Below are positions 44,878-59,584 of a stretch of DNA of 64,000 bases, piece by piece. Each line of letters opens with the position of its first letter. The first letter of the stretch is position 1. Under the pieces are notes generated by a model. It saw nothing but the letters and a program-made list of their open reading frames with translations. It was not told where the DNA came from and searched no databases. Source of the stretch: Blastomussa wellsi (lineage: Eukaryota; Cnidaria; Anthozoa; Scleractinia; Plerogyridae). The stretch spans positions 24,333,233 to 24,397,232 of the forward strand of contig OX393565.1 of assembly GCA_947652115.1 (NCBI GenBank), in the 5' to 3' direction. Position numbers and translations under genes: made by a program.

Positions 44878-45942
44878 ATAGATTACTTCATAGAAAGTGC
44901 GACGTACGGATTTTTATTCACGAGTTGCAAAACTTTGGAAAACGAACGAGTGAGCGCAGCGAACGAGTGAGTTTTCCAAAGTTTTGCGACGAGTGAATAA
45001 TAATCCGTACAAAGCACTTTCTATGCTGTAATTTGTTTATTATATATAACGAGTACTCAACCATTGTAAACTTAAAGCGATTTTTTCTGGTCTATAATTA
45101 AAGAGTTAAACGCAGCGCTACGAGGAAAACAAAGCTGCAAATGCATTCTGATGGCTTTCCAAGTGAGATCTCTTTTAAATAGAAAAGAAAAATTACGGCG
45201 ACGACAAGCTATCGTAAACAAGAACTTTATTTAAATAGCGGTATAAAACACACTGTGTTCATACTTTTTAAAAGAAAAGCTTTTGCTATCGCATCGAGAA
45301 ACGTCGCCATAAGTGAATCAACTACTGCGCGCAAATCAACTGGCGAATTTTTGAACAAAAGTTGTGATAACACAAGGAGTCGGTTCATTAAACAATAATT
45401 ACGACGTAAATCCATATTCAAAAGTGAAATATTTACTTTACCCTGGTGTTCCCAAGAGTGCTTGAATTTTCTTAGAACGTCCACGGCTGCGTTGTATCAA
45501 AGCTACAATGAAAGTCTTTCATTTCTTGGCTTTCCCTTATCGACATTTAGTTTGTCTTCGCTCCGCCTGGAGAATGATTTTAGCATTTCCATATCATAAC
45601 TGTATTCTCAAGGTTTTGCTTGGCGTGTTTCTGATGGCTTTCCTTTCCATAAAGTTCTCAAAAGTGCAAAATTTGTAGCCAAAACATAAACTGTCTTCGA
45701 GAGCTTGCAAACTTGCAGCGTGTTGTTTTCACAACCTCGTTGGAAACCATTTGAATTCCCGCGCTCTGATTGGTTAGGTCGTTCTACTCTTGATGCTGAT
45801 TGGTTATATTTTTCACATGTGAAGAAAGCTATACACGAAGCTGATTGGACGTATCGCTTTTCTCACATGTGAAAATATAGCAGATATAGAATTCTATCTG
45901 CAAGGTTTATTACCTAGAATTGTCGCTATATATATAATAAAT
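44878..45942. mobile_element. 1065-bp insertion present only in copy 2
   Basis: Copy 1 continues straight from 10258 to 10259 where copy 2 has 1065 extra bases in a TATATA-rich target. The insert starts with a large inverted repeat (TTCATAGAAAGTGC ... GCACTTTCTATG, with inner arms AACTTTGGAAAAC / GTTTTCCAAAGTT). Its far end carries TCACATGTGAAAA repeats and a TATATATA border. An 85-codon minus-strand frame (45227-45484) matches nothing known. It is probably a non-autonomous DNA element, with a TA-rich target duplication that cannot be delimited. Confidence 0.65.
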
Positions 45943-45956
45943 CTATTTATAATATA

Positions 45957-46190
45957 TGAATTGACGGGGTAAGTTTGTGGTGCTGCGTAGGTGGGAAGTA
46001 TAACAAGATAATTTGGTTTTATGAACTGGGTTGATAGTGTGAATTGGCCATCGTAAAGAGATACGAGGGCTGACGTTTCGAGCGTTAGCCCTTCTTCGCT
46101 CCGACGAAGGGCTAACGCTCGATACGTCAGCTCTTGAATCTCTTTACGGTGGCCAATTCACATTATCAGCCCAGTTGATAAAACCAAATT
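45957..46190. mobile_element. Copy 2 of Penelope-derived foldback element 2
   Basis: Matches 10273-10506. The 1065-bp insertion sits immediately beside its left target repeat. Confidence 0.75.
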
Positions 46191-46367
46191 ATCTATTTAT
46201 AATATAGATAGGATTCTGATTGGTCAAAAACCGATGTTTTACTAGAGTATTAAACAAAAGAGTATTAAGCGTATTAAATTTAGTAAAAATTCGCTAGAGA
46301 TTTGCAATGAAGAAAATTTCTGGAACAAGATCTAAACCCAGAAAAGGAAGGAATACATGACAGGTTT

Positions 46368-48636
46368 ATGATATCACAAACAAATTACCGGGAATGGCTT
46401 CGTGTTTGGTGGATGCTTCCATCCAAAGGAAACCCAAACAACAAAGATATTTTGGTCTTCGCAAGAGAAAGCAAAGCAAAGTACACAGATTTGGTTAAAC
46501 AAGAACTCCATACGTTAAATAACATACAAGTAAGTTTTGGGTTAAAAGTAAACTTTTCAAGAGAAATTAAAAACGGTGAAACGCAATATATGTCGCATTA
46601 TTTCAAAGAAACAGAACCCCATGTTATCCAAAGGCACGAAGAAGAAAAAATTGAAACTGAATTCAATAATTTCATTGAAAAAATCAATTGACAAATAGAA
46701 AACTGGTCTGAATTGGGATCAGATTGGGACGTTGTTGATATTGATTCTGCGTACGTGAATGTCGCACGCTTTGAGCCGCTTCGTGGAGGAACTTATTTAC
46801 CTCTTCCGGCCAATCTGGCAAAAAAGAAGGCCATAGTAAACGTCAAAAACAGAGATAACGAATGTTTGAAGTGGGCACTAAGAGCAGCTTTATTCCCACC
46901 AATTGATGAAAAGAACCCACAAAGACCAAGCAAATATCCAACCAAAGACAGTATCAACTATCCCAACACCGGTAAAACAGATAGACAAGCTTGAAGAGCA
47001 GAACAAAGGCCTCGCAAAAAATGTATTTGGTTGGGAAAACAACTGTGTTATAGTCCACAGGATAAGTGAGGAAGAGTTAAAAATACCAAGGGTAAACCTT
47101 ATGCTAATAGAGAGAGGGGAATTACAGCACTTTTGTTACGTAAAACGAGTCTCCGCTTTGCTTTTTGATCAGAACAAAAACCGCAACGCAAAGCACTACC
47201 GTATGTTGTGCTTAACAGGTTTTTCACGAGCGGACTTGCTCGAGCATCATAAAAAATATTGCAACGGTGTGAATGGCAGGCCTACAAGGATCGAGATGCC
47301 GGAAGAAGGGAAAAACACCCTTTCTTTCCAAAATCATCACAAACAGTTAAAGGTGCCATTTGTGATATACGCAGACTTTGAGGCTTTGGTCAAAAAGATT
47401 CCAGGCTGCGAGCGCGGACCAGAGAGCAAACAAAAAAGCTATACGGAGAAGACAGAATGGCACGAAGCAAGTGGCTATTCATATATGGTTGTTAGAAGCG
47501 ACGGCGAAATTACAGGACAAAAAGTATACAGAGGTGAAAATGCGGTGGGAACGTTTCTTAGTGACATTCTGCAGGAGGAGGCGAAAATAAGAGAGAGTTT
47601 GGTCACACCAAAACCAGTTAAGATGACGGCAGAAGACTGGGAAAAATTAAAAAACGCAACAGATTGTCATATTTGCAACAAAAGTTTGACAAAAGATCAA
47701 TTCCTTGACTCAATACCAGTTTGGTATGCAACAGACAACTATAGTGGCCAAAGCCACAAAAAATGCTTTTACAAAGCGCAGAAAGAATTAGCTTACATAA
47801 GGCAAAAAAGAAAAACAGACAAAAAAGACAAAATAGACGAATGGATAACAAAAAGTCAGGAAACGTGTCTGTTCTGCGCAGAAGATCTTGATCCTCTTTT
47901 CGACTCATTGCCAGTTTGGAACATTGCAACAGACAAGTATTGTGGCCAAAGTCACATAAACTGTTATTGTGAAGCAAATAGAACAATACAGCTCATAAGA
48001 CTAAAAACAATAAAAGACATAAAAGACAAAAACGATAAATGGATTGCAAAAAATCAGGAAACGTGTTTGTTATGCGCAGAACCACTTCTTGTAAAAAACT
48101 TCAGAGACGCGGTAAAAGACCATTGTCACATCTCCGGCAGGTTCCGCGGAGCAGCGCACAACGAATGCAATTTCAAACTGCGCATAAAACCCAAAACGGT
48201 CCCAATTCCTGTTGTATTTCACAACCTCAGAGGCTACGATGCGCATCACCTTATGCAAGCGATGTCACAGCAGCAGAAAGAAGTGAAATGCATCGCTAAC
48301 AACATGGAAAGGTACATAACATTTTCAATGGGGAGTTTGCATTTCATAGACAGTTTAAACTTTCTGCTAGGAAGCCTTGACGCAGTTGTCTCCGCAACTC
48401 CCAAGGAGTGTCTGAAAATAACATCGAGCATATCAAACGGCAGTGAACTACTTTTCAAAAAGGGGATCTACCCTTATGAGTACATAGACACATGGGAGAG
48501 ATTCAGTGAGACAAAGCTGCCAGACAAAGACAAGTTTTACAGCAAGCTGAATGACGAAAACATCACAGACGAAGAGTACGCGCACGCGCAGAAAGTTTGG
48601 GAGGTTTTTGAGTGCACGTCTCTCGTCTCCCGTTAG
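46368..48636 (+). pseudogene. Copy 2 of the broken B-family DNA polymerase fragment
   Basis: Same in-frame TGA (46689-46691), same frameshift and same truncation before the palm domain as at 10684-12952. Translations in all frames agree between copies, so the DNA is identical or nearly so. Confidence 0.8.
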
Positions 48637-49696
48637 GGCTCATGGAAAGTTTGAGTGAGTGGGGAATCCTCATTAGGGTGAGGCAAAATTGTGATTTAAG
48701 ACTGTTTCTTGAACTGCATATTTCTTTGAATGATATGTAGGTACAATAAATTTTAATGATTAACAGTTATTTGTTTTTATGGGTACTATTACACATAAAA
48801 GCCAATTATGCAACAACTGTTAATATTATTCACACGACGGTAGTTCTCCCAATTATTTGTACCATGTATAATGCCAAATAACATTCTGATAAGTAACAAA
48901 TTTAGTAAAGTTTTCAAGAGTACAAGTAAGAACTATCTTCGCGCTGAAAATGTTATAATTGTAAAAGCCGGGCCGATATATTTTGAACTTAGTATAGAAC
49001 TTAGCGGATATAGATTGTTTCTTTTCTGTTTCTTATAAAAGCGCCAATTAGTTAAGAACTCATTGATAATTATAATATTTAACGAACTTGCCTTTTACAG
49101 TTGATCGTCGGTGTAAAATTCCTGCAGTACTTCAGCCGAGCTAATTTTGCTCGACCGCAGGAATCAAGTGAACGATCGATGTTTCGCTTGTTGTTAAGAC
49201 GACAATTAAGAACTTGCTTTTTTGTTTCTTCTGGATTGTGTTTTTGCTTCAAGTCTAAACCCGAATTTTTTGTCTGCATTCTTCCCATTTATAACAAGTA
49301 GACCAATTTTTCTCTCTGAAAACTTTTGGTTTTGCGTGGCTGTTCGCTCTTACGCACCTCGATGGTTTTCCCCCGTCGAAACGGCCTGAACGCAATCTGA
49401 TTGGTTTAAATTCATCGCGTAAACCAATCAGCTTCAGGGCCGTTGCGGCTCCCACAGCGTGTGTTTTGACGAGGCCGGATTTCAATTTGGTCGTGTATAT
49501 TGATAATAATGTGTTCTGGCAATCCCTTGTAACGAGTAAGATGTCCACTTGGCAGGATTGATTCCCAAGTAGAAGCTGTGTGTGAATTTTAACGCGAGTA
49601 CAAAGTTGCACGGCAAAGTTCCCACGGTGCTTTACATCACATGTCCTGGTTCCAATGGCCAGGATACCTCGACGACTGTAAGACAGCTTCTGCTGC

Positions 49697-49913
49697 GGTA
49701 TAATTTGGTTTTATCAACTGGATTGATAATGTCAATTGGCCACCGTAAAGAGATTCAATAGCTGACGTTTCGAGCGTCAGCCCTTCGTCGGAGCGAATCC
49801 GCGAATCCGCTCCGACGAAGGGCTAACGCTGGAAACGTCAGCTCTTGAATCTCTTTACGGTGGCCAATTGACATTATCAATCCAGTTGATAAAACCAAAT
49901 TATATTGTTATAC

Positions 49914-49950
<37 letters not shown>

Positions 49951-49961
49951 CACCCCCTCTA
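49697..49961. mobile_element. Copy 2 of Penelope-derived foldback element 3
   Basis: Matches 14013-14277 with the TTCTGCTGC target repeats. Confidence 0.78.
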
Positions 49962-50461
49962 TTCTGCTGCAGTAGATGGCCGTTGGCCCACTAGGACCTC
50001 ATCCGCCCTTTAAAGGTCTTGTTTTTAATCCTAACTGGGTGTCCACTTACCCTCAATATCAAGCGCCGGGCACCGGAAAAATAGACCGGCTGTGAACACT
50101 CCTTTGCCACGAAAAGAAACACCAGTTAAAGAAGACAATCTAGAAAATACTCATGAGGAATTAGATGGTTTGTTTAAAAGAATCATATTTTTGCACTATT
50201 GGAACCCTTTGGCTAGTCAAACTGAACTGAAATATTATCATCATTTTATATGTAAATGTACAGCACCCAAAAAAGTTCAGTTCCTGTGTACCTTTATTTA
50301 ATAAAAGAAACATTATTATTACTTTTTAATTGGCTGAAGAACATACAGCAATTACAATTAAATTTACACCGCAGTTACAAGAAAAAAAAACGATCTACGG
50401 AGTATGTATTAACATAGTACAATCTACACATTACAAACAACAAACTCACAGTACATAAATA

Positions 50462-50773
50462 AGGTGTGTTTTCAAAGCACACCTTGTGGGTTTCCTAACA
50501 CATCAAGGTGTGTTGCATTGTGGTGACACACCTTTTCACTGTTCGACTTCACGGTTTAAGAAAACACACCAATGCGTGTAAGGAAACACATAAGGTGTGT
50601 AATAATTTCACACCTTTGTGTTTATTAAATGCAAATGTTCTTCAACTGGAGAAATCTGCCAGAGCTATCACAACACACCTTTTATGGCAACACACCTTGG
50701 CTACTTTAGTGCATAATTAATTAAATATTTCCAATATTTTCAAAGGGGTGAACCTAACACATTTTGAGGTGTG
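50462..50773. promoter_or_regulatory. Copy 2 of the AGGTGTG box cluster
   Basis: All nine boxes of 14778-15089 are retained with the same spacing. Confidence 0.5.
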
Positions 50774-50802
50774 TTTTAACAACTCATCCCAAATTACTTA
50801 AA

Positions 50803-50850
50803 TTAGTCCTTTCTGTAAGTAGTATATATACTACTTACAGAAAGGACTAA
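50803..50850. repeat. Copy 2 of the perfect 48-bp palindrome
   Basis: Identical to 15119-15166. Confidence 0.9.
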
Positions 50851-52356
50851 CTTACATTGACAAGCAATATGACATGCATTATAGAAAACAATACAAGTGC
50901 ACTAACTGCAAGACAATATAATAGAAACCTACACTTGTTACGGCACGCTAACAAGAGTGGAAACATTATGATCTTAATCTTGTCAACGGTCACACTCTAT
51001 AACTGTGTTTTGATTTTTGTCAAAAATTATATCAAAGATTTCTATCGCGCTTTCCTTTCTCCAATAGAATGGAAAAGTTCAAAATACGCCCAGATGACTG
51101 TTGTCCCCCCGTAAAACACTGAACAATAATTATGCAACTTTGTACGCCACAGCGCTACGTGATCCCGCTTTAAAACTTTGTGTGACAGTATGTGTCCTTA
51201 TATTTTTTTGAATATATTAACTTCTTGTTACGCCTTTACTTTTTAGAGGTAAAATAAAGTTCAACTTCAATAGCCTACAAAGAGGTCTGCCATATATATT
51301 TGCAGATCATAATAGACATAATCATTTACAGGAGTTTGTTTTCGCGGGCGAGCCACCCCGCTATAACTTTTAAATCAGATTAGACACTAGACACCGAATA
51401 GGCTACGCACGTCTGTATAATTCAAATGACAAACGACGCTCCTTAAATTCGGGTAAAAATTAAAAAGGAAAACTAATTGGTGTGAGATCTTTAGCGTTCA
51501 TCGAACAGCGATGTTTTCCAATAAACGTTCTTACTTTATTCCATGACTCTTCAGAACAAAAATAAATGACACAAAGATTCTGTCTCGGAAAGACCTATAA
51601 GTCACTCGCCATCGGCTCGTGATTCATGACCTTTCCTCGCGTTCTTCAAGGATCTTGCGTGGCTTCAACACGTTATAGGGCCCGGAAAATGTGTTCTATT
51701 GCTTTAATGCGCGATTGGTGCTTAGATTGGCGCACACAAGTTCAATTATATGTGTCCACCGTCAGTGCGAAGGGACAATTAACAGGAAAACATCGTCAGT
51801 CGTCATCAATATTCTAAATTACTCAGAAAACACCGCTCTCGGTATATTACACTGAAGGAAGGTTTATCTTGAGCAGCAGTGAGTGTCTACTTACGAGTGT
51901 TGATCTTTCCCCGGGTCGAGTTCTCTTCAATTGTATTTACGGAATGGCAGACATGAAGAATGGAGTGAATATTCACCAACAGACATGCTGAGATAATACT
52001 GAATGTGAACATCGAGACATTGACATACAATGTACCACTGACTTAGTTTGGGCTTCCGATCACAAATCATTCAATTTTTTTTAATCATTGATTCAATTCA
52101 AATAGCATTAAACCTCCTGCATAGACTTATCAACGTGTTTAAATTATAAAGAATCAGACGTATAAGAGATTTTCCTCGGACTGAAAATTGAAAATTCCTT
52201 CCTTGAGATTCATTTTCAGTGTCATCCAATCATTTTTTCCCTCTAGGTATCTGCTGCAGAATATAAACATTTTCTTTTCTTTTTGTATTTAGAAATTGTT
52301 TCCAAATCAGTTTACATTACACACACTTCGTTTGAGCCCTTAAACCTCTAAATTAA

Positions 52357-52837
52357 GGGCCTCTTCATATGAGCCCGGTTTGCCGGGCTTACTCGGTTAC
52401 CGGATGAATATTGTCTTCGGTTCATATGAGAAATTTTAGCCCGGTTGAATGAGATAAAATTCGATAAACGAAAACAAATTGGTGCAACAACTATCGTAGC
52501 TTTTTCGACTGTTGTGACTTTACTAACAAAGATAAATCGCATACTTCTAAAGAAGAAATACATACTAGGCAAAATTATGCCATTTTGGCCGCTCTGTTGC
52601 GAAAGTGAAGCTATTTTGTCAAAAACGTTTCGTCCCGGTAGCCGGGATGGAGTGTTCAAATGGAAAAAATTTTCAGCCCGGTTTTCGAGATCTCGGTTGA
52701 AAAAACCGAGATCTCGGCAACCGAGCCATCCCACCCTCTCATATGAACACTCCGAAATTTTTAGAAAGGATTTAGTGGCGTGCCGAGATCTCGGAAACCG
52801 GGCCAGCCCGGCCAACCGGGATCATATGAAGAGGCCC
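52357..52837. mobile_element. Copy 2 of the 481-bp GGGCCTCTTC element
   Basis: Matches 16673-17153. Confidence 0.82.
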
Positions 52838-54254
52838 TCAAACAATTGCAAGCACTTTTCCTAGTGTTGGAATATAAGATACATTTAAAAGAAAACAAAA
52901 CACACATTCGAAATCCAGAACGAAAAAAAAATTTATCATTTGATAATAACATGTTTGGGCAAACTAGGAATCATATTGTTTCATACAAACTCGGGCGTAG
53001 CCATAAATCACGTCCGGGCAATTACCAAACACTCCCCGTGAAAGTTACCGGGAGCCAATTCTTTACTCAGAAAGAGAGTTTCCATGACTAAAACGCACAA
53101 TTTCATTATAGAGAAGCTCAAATAGTTTATGGAAATCACCGAACGTTCGAAGAGAAAATTTCGCAAAAAGAGGTCACACGAAAAAGAGAAAATAGGATAC
53201 AACTTGCATCTAAAAGCTTTCTAACCAGCGCTATATTCCAGTACTTGTAATTCAATTTCTAATGAATGATTCGCGTGCGCAAACCGGTGGGAAGATAAAA
53301 TAGGGATATCAACATTAATCTCAACATCAAGTCTAAACTTAAGTCGTGTCAGCGTAATAAATTACATTAAAGACACTTTTCTTTACATATTATTCACGAT
53401 GCAAAGTGTCTATGAGCAACAGCGCGCGATTCGTATCTTTCACTTTCCATATAGGGCATATTTTGCCTTGGCCAGTTCCTGAGTTCTTTCATAGAAATTG
53501 CCGTTGCCATGGCAGAGGAAACTTTAGGCACGAGCTTAAAAATTGCTTCACACTAAGCCAAAAAAGGTAGACGTTTAGAACCTATCCGAAGGATTAGATG
53601 AAACGAAAAACTAAAGAACCATCCTGAAAATAAAACTGTGAACACCAACAAATAGTGTTTGTTTATTGGTCAATGATATTCCCCAAGACATTTCCTTAAC
53701 GCAATAAATCAGCGTGCTCATAATGTCAACAGCAACCAATAGAAACATTACCCTTTCTGGTTGTTTTGCTCATAACAGTTCTGGTGAGAGCTAAGTGGGC
53801 AGATTGCAGAGGAGTTGGAGACAGCTAAGATCAGTTTTAGATCGTTTATAATTTAGTCAACGTTTTAGCAGGGCAGAAAAATATAAGGTAAGGAATGACC
53901 TATTTTATCTTTTACAAGTAGCGCAAAAACTTAGTACATATTTTTCTTGGTGTGACCAGAAGGCAATGAAGTGTTTCCTTGCACCCTCTTTAGGTACACA
54001 GAATACGAATCCTTTCCGTGCGTCACACAGGACCTCGAGGTAAATACCCTGTAAGCAAATCATTACGCTGAATTGCAACTTCCTTTATGGTATACATAAC
54101 TTACGTTCATGGTACTTTCGTTTGCTAGTATTCTGAACCTGACTTAGTAAGAGCCGACAAAAATTTCTTCTCCACGGAATAGACTATAAAAAACCATCAA
54201 CTCCGCAATTTCACCTTAATGTTTTATGATTTATTTCTTTCACTTGAACCAGAC

Positions 54255-57200
54255 ATGAACAAACTACTAATCTTGGTCTGCCTCCTTGCTGTTCATATGG
54301 AGCCTTGCAAGTCGGATTTATACATGCATTTCCCGCCAGGATCCAACAATCGCTTAAATGGCGCTAATGAAAATGTGCAAAACAATGCCAGACTCTATGA
54401 TTCACAGGTAGGTCGCCCTTTTTCAAAACTTCATTTACTTGCAAGCAAAATATGAAGTTTTTAAGTCCAAACGTTTAGGTGCATTTGAGCATTTTCTCCT
54501 TGAAAAGAAAAATAACTCAATTTGAATTGATGAAACAGGATGGAACGCCGGTCTGAAATTTTTCCAGTTTCGTTTTCGTCTTTCATTAACTGCAACTTTG
54601 TAATTCAAGTAGTTTAAGAGGTCTTCATATAATTTCAAAGCTTTAGGATTTGAGCAAAATAGTCGTAGGTGTTCACATTTCCTTTAGACTGTAAAGAGCT
54701 GCATGCTTTCTCATAAGGGTCACGGTAACGAATTCGAAAAGTGATTTAAAATCTTGTGTCTAACAAACTTCTCGGAGTGTATTGTATTTCGGTCTTGAAG
54801 TCTGAGGGCAGTCAAAACGTTTTAGGTAGAAATGTGGTTTACCTATGTTTTACCTCAATTCATGATCAGTCCATTGGCTACATTTATCTTAGTAGATCCT
54901 GACCAGAACTTCTGAATAAAGCGCTCATCTCTTTTTCTTTTCTTTAAGAACAATGACAAGTGCGGATACAATGTGGGTGACAAAAATGATGATAATCCCG
55001 GAGACGCTATCACTGAGAACAGACAGGAACCAATGGTAATGCAAGGCAATCCTTAGGTGCTATTTGATTGGTTTGTAACATGTATACTACTCGAGCGTCA
55101 TGCAGAGTATGGGACGGGATGGCCATATAGTCTGTGGGTTGTAATCCTGGCCCTGACAGGGTTTAACAACCTTTTTAGTTACGTCACAAAAATCTCGACA
55201 GGCTCCAGTGGAGCGGCCCACCAGGCGTGTAAGCTGCCTTACCCTTTTTAAGCAAAATATCTTATCAGACGTGCATGAATTTCAAAGCTTGTTAGCTTTG
55301 AAATTTTTATCGTGTATAAATAAAGGTTGTATGTATGTTGTATGTTTGATTGCTTTCTTATTTTTATTAGTTACGTAGCCATTTAAAATTAGTATCATCC
55401 TGAAACCATCATTCGTTACTTCCAATAATCAAACGCACATTACTTTCCCTTTTTTTCCGGAATTATATCTTTAATTATATAACTACGTCAAAATCCATCA
55501 TTGTCAACAGATGCATTTTTTATTAATTTTTGCCAACTGTCCAAATTTAAAATAAATTGGACAGTTTTTGCTCAAACTATCCATAAACTAACTATCCATA
55601 AACCAATCAATTGTCAAGAAAAACTAGTTTGGAGGGAGAAACATTTGCCATGTTCATAAATTGGACTCGGGCTACGGCCTCGTCCAATTTAGCAGTCCTC
55701 GGAATTTTTTCTCATCCAATTATTTTCAAATTGGACAGCATGTAGTCTATTACATATACAAATTTTACTTTTAGCTGGTGAAAACAATAAAAAACGAAGA
55801 CAAGGTGAATAATTTAATCTGTGTTTGTTTGTTTTTTAGGAATTTTACATGAGTGGATGTTCCGCTGATACGAAAACTGAAGTGGACATTATGTGGACAA
55901 ATCAACATGGGACAGGAAAAAAAACTGACGACAGGGTGGAAACACAAGTTATTTTGCAATACATGTGCCAACCGTTCCCGGAAGGAAAGATGCCCACTGG
56001 CAATCCGGATACAGACTTCGAATATCACACCATTCGAAATGGTGAAACAATCGCGACTAACCCATTTACTGACCTGCATCATGAGTCAACTCAAGTTGTG
56101 AAAAAAAATGGACTTCATGAGCCATACAATTTCTATCAGGCTTATTATCGCAGACAAAGAAATGAAGGTTAGATTGCTCTGTATCTCTCTCCCTCTCTCT
56201 CGACCTAGCCCCCTCTCTTTACTCTCTCACTCTGTCTCTATCTATCAGACTTACTTCAATATTTATAAGGTCTTCCCCAAGAGGAGCGGTCACTTAGGCA
56301 ACGATCTTACACATCATAAAAGTATTAAGGCATCGAACAATTAGAAAATTTGAATTTCAAAACACCAAATCTGAGTAAATAAATTGTGTTTTATCGTGAA
56401 CCGATCTCTCCTTTAAAAGATAATTTTTTCTATCGGCAACAGGTTTGTTTACCGCTGATCAACAGCTTAATGGCGATTCATCAATTTACACACGGCAGAA
56501 CGCGGCAGGCACCAGAAGGGGCCTGGAAGTCCCCGAAGAACGCGATTACTATCCATACTGGGGACCCACACCATGGAAGGATATTGCTATCCTTGTCAGC
56601 AACGAAAAGACTAAGGAGCTGATGAAGAAATATGTTAATAGCCCTAACTATGGGATCAAATGTAAGCCATTTTACCTTCAAAACTCTTTCTTACTGATCG
56701 TCTAAATTCTTCCGTTACTTACTTCTTACACTCCTTTTCAGACTTGTGCATTATGCCTAACGGACTAAAAGATCACCCTGACTGCCCCCCAGACATCCAC
56801 GGTGTCGCTTCTAAAAAATGTGTTGCCAAATACATCACCAAGGACAAGTGCAAAGCGGCTAAAGGGACTTGGAGAAGATTTATCACTAATTACTTGGAGA
56901 GGACTGCTGGAGTTTTGAGCACTTGTAAAGGTGTAGATGACATGAAACTGACAAAAGGCGTGCCCTACGAGGCACACAAGATCTCACAAGGATCTGAAAA
57001 CAAGTATCAGTATGTTCTTCTCCACAGACCTCCTGAAGTGGCATACGCTCCATCTACTGTTGTCAACCACAATGGAATCAACATGGAAGGCAAGTTTTCG
57101 TCTTACAGATGGAAGGTCCCTTGCTTTCCATCTAACACAACGCAACGTTGTGTCATACGGATAAGGTGAGAAAGATGAACAAAACTATTTTAAATATTTT

Positions 57201-59584
57201 GAATCTTTCTTTTTGGTGGCATATCAAGGTTTCTTTAACTTGTCGACGAATTTCAGTTTTTAAGCAGGGTTAGTGTCAACGGCAGATAAATTACTAAAAG
57301 TTACGTCACTTTGTAATATCTTAAAGAGACAAATTCAATACTTCTTTTTACAAATGGAAGGTCCCTTGCTTTCCATCAACCACGACACAACGTTGTGTCA
57401 TACGAATAAGGTAAGGAAGTGAAATGCTTTTTTAAGAGTTCAATGGTTTGGATTCTATCTGTTTCAATGGGAAATCACAGTCTCTCCAATGCTGGTGAAT
57501 TAAGTGCTTTTCGCGAGCGATGAATTTGCTGTTTCAGAAGTGATTAGCAAGTACATTTACTACTCACCTTTGGGCAGCCGAGATTCAGCGATTAAATTTC
57601 TGACCATGTTTTGGTATATTGACAGAAATAAACTGATGTTTTTCTAGATACAACATCACAACTGATGACGTAAAAAGGGAATACAATGCTTCTCACAATT
57701 ACAAGTAGGTGTTGATATATTGTTCTCTTGCGTTTTTTCTTGACTTACTCAGGACTTCCGAAAAAAATTGTCAGATACATGCTCTAAATTTGGGTAGCTT
57801 TTGTCAGAATCAACACAACGCAGCACAAGACACTGCACCAATGTAGGATGAACGGTATTACTTGGCCGAGTAAAGAGGGATTTATTTGAATATATAATTC
57901 AAATATAAACCCGAAATGAAACATATTTGTTAAAGCAAAAATACGGTTCGAATAAAGAGAAATGCTAGAAAATAATGAGGCAATTTTCTCCTTAATCATT
58001 CCAAATTTTAGCCTTTACACATTTTAGTGCAGCGATTAGAGCAATGTGTAACGTTTGACATTGTATTTGCAGACTCGAAAATAACCCGACGACAACGTCT
58101 ATTGATAAAACAAAGCTACAACTAGCTTTGAACACGGCGCAGGTCGGGAGAACCTTCCAAGACAGAAGTCATGTGATCCTCCTTAAACCGCGAAACATTA
58201 TGCTACCGGAACACCAGAATCGTACCATTCGTTACATCGGGGGGATTGGAAAAAGAGGAAACATTGTTCAGACCTATCCTGCCATGGAATATCGTTTTTT
58301 TCCTGAACGCATCACTGTCACAACAGAGGAAATTGTGTGCTTCGTCTGGTCTGGTATGAAGAAAGCATGTACAATTGAAACCAAGCTCCGCTTTCAACAA
58401 AAATATTAGCTGCAGTTTAACGAGAAATATTCATTGACGTTTTTTTCTTTTGTTTCACACTTTCCTCGATTCTCATATACATTAACTTACAAATTCTTGT
58501 TGTACATACATATTAATTTCATTTTAAGGCAATATTGCATTAAAAAAATAGTTATTTACTGAAAATTTAGCTATTTACTTTGTTTTTAAGGTTCAAACAA
58601 CAATCCTCAGCACTACGCTGGACAAGGAACAGCTGGTAAGAAAATACTGGGCATATTTATCATTCTCAGTAACAAAAATGGACACAGAGGCTGAGTATTC
58701 CTCAGTTTCATCGGCATTTAACCCATCAATTTTCTGGAAAATTTTGATCAGGTTTAGCCTAGAGAATTTTGTGAAGAAGGACATACATTAATAATAGCAG
58801 TCACACAACAGCTAGTGTAGAAAGAACTGAGAAATCACGCCTAAAGAACGGTGGATAATTAGATCTTTAGAAATTTCGTTTATACCAGACTATTGCTCGA
58901 CTGGTGCGGCTCAGATCATTGCACCCATATGAGGAAACAAGTTTAAATAGAAATAACTGATAGCGATGTATTTGTTTCAGTAAAATCTACTTTATGTACG
59001 TACTTTATGACAAACCCTTTTTTGAGATAAAGTGAACGGAATGTGATACACTTTTTAAGGACCAAACCCGAAAAATGACACCTTTTTGAAGGAAAAAGGG
59101 GTAAACGGGTCAACTTTTTGTCGTTCCGTAACGTTTTCAGTTTAACAGACCGTTTCTTTTTCGTTTAGCGTGTTTTTACGCACTGCAAATTGAAAAGTAG
59201 ACATAATTAACATGTCGGCAGTTTGACACTGCTAAGTTAACTAATAGGTTTGTTTTTCATATAGGTACGGATCGCACAAACGTGTGTTGGATTAAGGAAG
59301 GGTGCAAAACTCTGGCGCCGAAATCTTGTTCCAGGTTCCCTTTTGACGTTGTTGACTACGTTGAAGAATTTGACAGCTACAATTTGAATATTCACCTAAA
59401 CAGGGGGTGTTTAGCCCATGACAAAACGCTGGACCCTCAACTGAACAATGCCCCAGCCTCCTGCAACCCGCCGTGCTTCCGCATCAAGGAGCCTGGAGAG
59501 TACTGTTACATGGGCACACGCAATAACAATTTCTCCAATCGTCGTCACATTGGTCAGATCACTGTCATCAAACCTGAAGAGTGA
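54255..59584 (+). CDS. DD3-3-like secreted protein, gene A' (copy 2 of gene A)
   Basis: Exons 54255-54407, 54949-55035, 55840-56167, 56443-56661, 56742-57165, 57648-57704, 58073-58353, 58591-58635 and 59265-59584 join in phase to 637 aa; all splice sites of gene A are kept, including the weak GTTAGA donor and the decoy exon-5 repeat in intron 5. Two amino-acid differences from gene A are seen: Asn for Tyr in the GDKYDD motif of exon 2 (AAT for TAT), and Glu for Lys in the LPKHQNR segment of exon 7. Gene B has Tyr and Glu at these places, so the Asn is the new state here and the Lys is probably the new state in A. The 3' untranslated region carries a 114-bp tandem duplication. Confidence 0.86.
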
